Shown in pieces: positions 61,932-64,000 of a stretch of DNA of 64,000 nt; positions within the stretch are counted from its first letter, which is position 1; each line of letters begins with the position of its first letter. A program made the position numbers and the translations under genes. The stretch covers positions 62,001-126,000 of the forward strand of contig VZSF01011185.1 in the NCBI GenBank assembly GCA_013398295.1, given 5' to 3'. This DNA comes from Chionis minor. Taxonomy: Eukaryota > Chordata > Aves > Charadriiformes > Chionididae. The notes beneath the pieces are model-generated. The model was not told the DNA's origin and ran no database searches. It was given only the letters and a program-made list of their open reading frames with translations.

Positions 61932-61941
61932 GATATTTAAG
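61932..61941 (+). promoter_or_regulatory. TATA-like element of the LTR
   Basis: GATATTTAAG lies about 160 bp into the LTR, where the U3 promoter of this type of element would be. Promoter activity is inferred from position only; the copy is diverged. Confidence 0.45.
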
Positions 61942-62663
61942 AAATGGTAAAGCACATTGCATAGGACCTGTGAGAGAGAGGGGTGAGAGTATATGAGACC
62001 AACAATTCTCCAGACACCAAGGTCAGTGAAAGAGGAGGGGGAGCAGGTTCTCTAGGAGCAGGAACAGAGATTCCCCTGCAGCCCATGATGAAGACCATGG
62101 TGAGGCAGGCTGTTCCCCTGCAGCCCATGGTGGTTCACCACGGAGCAGAGATCCACCTGCAGCCCATGGAGGACTTCATGTAGGTGGATGTGCCATGAAG
62201 AAAGTTGCGACCCTGTGGAAAGCCCATGCTAGAGCAGGCTCCTGGTAGGAAGCTTGCCCATGGAGAGAAACCTATGCAAGAGCAAGTTTTCTGGCAGGAC
62301 CTGTGGCTCCTCAGGGAAACCATGCTGAAACAGTCCACTCCTTAAGGACTGCACCTTGTGGAGAGGACCCCTGCTGGAGCACTTCTTGAAGAACTGCAGC
62401 CTGTGGGAAGGATTCATGTTGGAGAAGTTTGTGAAGGACTGACCGGGATCCTGCTGCAGCAGGGGAAGAGAGTGAGGAGGGGGGAGTGGCAGACAAGAAG
62501 CATTATGAACTGACGGCTACGCTTATTCCTTGTCCCCTGTACTTGAGGGGAAGAGGTAGAAGACTTGGAAGTGAAGTTAAGCCTGGGGAGAAGCGAGGGG
62601 TGGGGACAAGGTATTTTAAGATTTGCTCTTATTTCTCCCTATCCTACTCTGTTATTAATTGGC

Positions 62664-62669
62664 AATAAG
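62664..62669 (+). promoter_or_regulatory. Degenerate poly-A signal of the LTR
   Basis: AATAAG stands in the position of the usual AATAAA near the R/U5 border of this LTR family. One base differs from the canonical signal. Confidence 0.45.
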
Positions 62670-62848
62670 TTAAATTAATTTTCCCCAAGTCAAGTCTGTT
62701 TTCCCCATGATGGTAGCTGCTGGGTGATTTCTTTGTCTTTATCTTGACCCAAGAGCTTTTCCATTGTATTTTCTCCCCCTGTCCTGTTGAGCAGGGGGAG
62801 TGATAGAGTGGCTTTGTGGGCAGCTGGTGGCCAGTCAAAGTCAACCCA

Positions 62849-64000
62849 CTTCAACGTGTCATGCAAAGGGATATTTTACATGTCGCTAAGAATTGAAACG
62901 TGAATACTCAGGATGCCAAATTTCTTGACTTCAAGTGATTACTGAAGAACAACTTTCCTAACATGCAGTATAATCCTTGCAGAGCACAGGCAAAAAAATT
63001 ATTGTCCAATTACACTATCTTCCTGTTGGATGAAGGCTTGTAGTCTCCCAAAAAGTTTTCAGCTGTCTACACTCCACATGCTGCGTGACATAAAAAAAAG
63101 CCATCCTGAGTCAGACCAAGGCTCCAGTAGACTATTTTCACTAATCATCAAAAGCAATGAGGAGAGAATAAAAAGAGAGGAAGTCTTTGATATTGTCTCA
63201 GCTACCAGATATTCTTAGCTTAAGAACATCTCAAGCTGTGTGTGGTTCTTCAGTAGATTCCACTTCAACTAATTTGTCTGGTCTCTGAGTACACATAAGG
63301 TCTTCCCTGGCTCTCATACAGTGCTGCTCCCCTGAGATTCTTGCTATGTTAGGGAAAAGATCTGAGAAAAGCTAGCAGAATGTCAGGAGAAAACCTTATT
63401 TTTGTTGTCATCATTACGAGCAAATGAAAAGATTTCTTATTAATGACTGCAATCTTAGGCAGCCTAATGACTCAATTGATTGAAAAAACTTCTGCGGCTG
63501 ACAGACCACCTCTGGTTTTAGTCCAGATTTCTGTGAGCCCAGTCATTCACCAGTGCCTTACATGGCACAGAAAAAGCAAGCAAAAGAAAAGGCAAGAGAA
63601 AGGGATTCAGCTGCTGGGTTGAAGTGTGGCCCCAGGGAGACTGAGATTTAAATAGCCTACTGGAGATCTCGTAGGGAATTGGTCTGTGTGCTGCATGATG
63701 CGTACCGTTCTGTAGCTCAGCTACTGAATTTTTCCCTTTGGCATTTCTGTCTTGCTTACTAAGAAAAGAAAGATGCACTTGGGACTTAATCTAAGAGAAT
63801 GGTTTTCTTTGATCTTCACACTATTATGGGTATTGCTTTTGTACAACAGCCACCAAGGAATAAGAAAGAAATCCTATCTCACCCTTTCTTTAGCATGCTG
63901 AGATCGATAAATCACAAGAGACTGCCCTTCCACACATTTTGTGAAGGTACTTTAATCAGTGTGCTATAACGTAAACCACTACCTTCCATTGATCCACCAT
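62849..64000. other. No gene seen; unique sequence plus one old repeat
   Basis: Apart from the probable ancient repeat at 63088-63240, nothing is recognised. The minus-strand frame at 63518-63778 has no domain. Confidence 0.5.
63088..63240 (+). repeat. Probable ancient amniote interspersed repeat
   Basis: The words AAGCCATCCTGAGTCAGACC and AAGGCTCCAGTAG resemble a phrase (roughly, a GCCAT-CTGGGTCAGACCAAAGGTCC core) that recurs in interspersed repeats of birds, crocodiles and turtles. The downstream part (CTACCAGATATTCTTAGC) fits only loosely. The assignment is from memory and the edges are approximate. Confidence 0.45.

Larger units (their letters stand above)
61775..62848 (+). mobile_element. 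Avian ERV solo LTR, plus orientation, with target-site duplication
   Basis: The element runs from TGTGGCAAGGTTTTGGTAG to AGTCAAAGTCAACCCA, 1074 bp with TG...CA ends. It is flanked by CTTTA (61770-61774) and CTTCA (62849-62853), a 5-bp target-site duplication with one substitution. Its sequence follows a LTR family I know from many bird genomes: a TATA-like GATATTTAAG at 61932-61941, a long GC-richer middle built of repeated CCTGCAGCCCATG modules, then an AATAAG poly-A-like signal at 62664-62669 with a pyrimidine-rich stretch after it, and a U5-like end. No internal retroviral genes remain, so it derives from LTR-LTR recombination. The short frames inside it on both strands are not genes. Confidence 0.88.

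Noticed and set aside
1..64000. CRISPR arrays, operons, ribosome binding sites or phage genes
   Set aside because: There is no regularly spaced direct repeat and no dense coding; sequence content is vertebrate nuclear DNA.

Overview
The window looks like bird nuclear DNA. The evidence is a dense scatter of CR1 retrotransposon fragments with the avian 3' tail (short direct repeats of the type ATTCTATG) and three LTR-type sequences that resemble avian endogenous-retrovirus LTRs, all in an AT-rich, exon-poor background. I cannot name the species. Two single-N positions (15896 and 25433) show it is a draft assembly. I found no host protein-coding gene, RNA gene, CRISPR array or operon. The only convincing coding sequence is the 486-codon CR1 reverse-transcriptase frame at 35752-37212 on the minus strand. 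All other open frames are CR1 remnants, antisense shadows, or about what chance gives in 64 kb.

Layout. 1-3145: an old minus-strand CR1 (819-1385), a 32-bp-period polypyrimidine minisatellite (1817-1935) and a minus-strand LTR (2009-3145). 3146-17366: unique AT-rich DNA holding a CR1 with an internally inverted segment (6078-6958), a CR1 3' stub (10712-10814) and a CR1 carrying a 277-bp tandem duplication joined by an N (15509-16335). 17367-17920: a minus-strand solo LTR of a second family. 17921-34205: mostly unique sequence with one CR1 (22654-23118); from about 26.4 kb the plus strand becomes clearly T-rich. 34206-37222: a CR1 tail, then the youngest-looking CR1, 5' truncated but open. 37223-55033: unique DNA with two more CR1 remnants (45409-45680, 51528-51762), microsatellites, and several stretches whose word content looks like conserved non-coding DNA. 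55034-58163: a frameshifted CR1 and a CR1 stub. 61775-62848: a plus-strand solo LTR with near-perfect 5-bp target-site duplications. 63088-63240: a probable ancient amniote repeat.

The functional content is therefore a gene-desert or large-intron landscape in which several CR1 subfamilies of different ages and three LTR families landed independently. The strongest items for a second look are the in-place inversion inside the 6-kb CR1, the duplication around the N at 15896, the intact CR1 ORF, and the candidate regulatory blocks near 46.4, 49.5 and 52.7 kb. I did not find a new biological system here.
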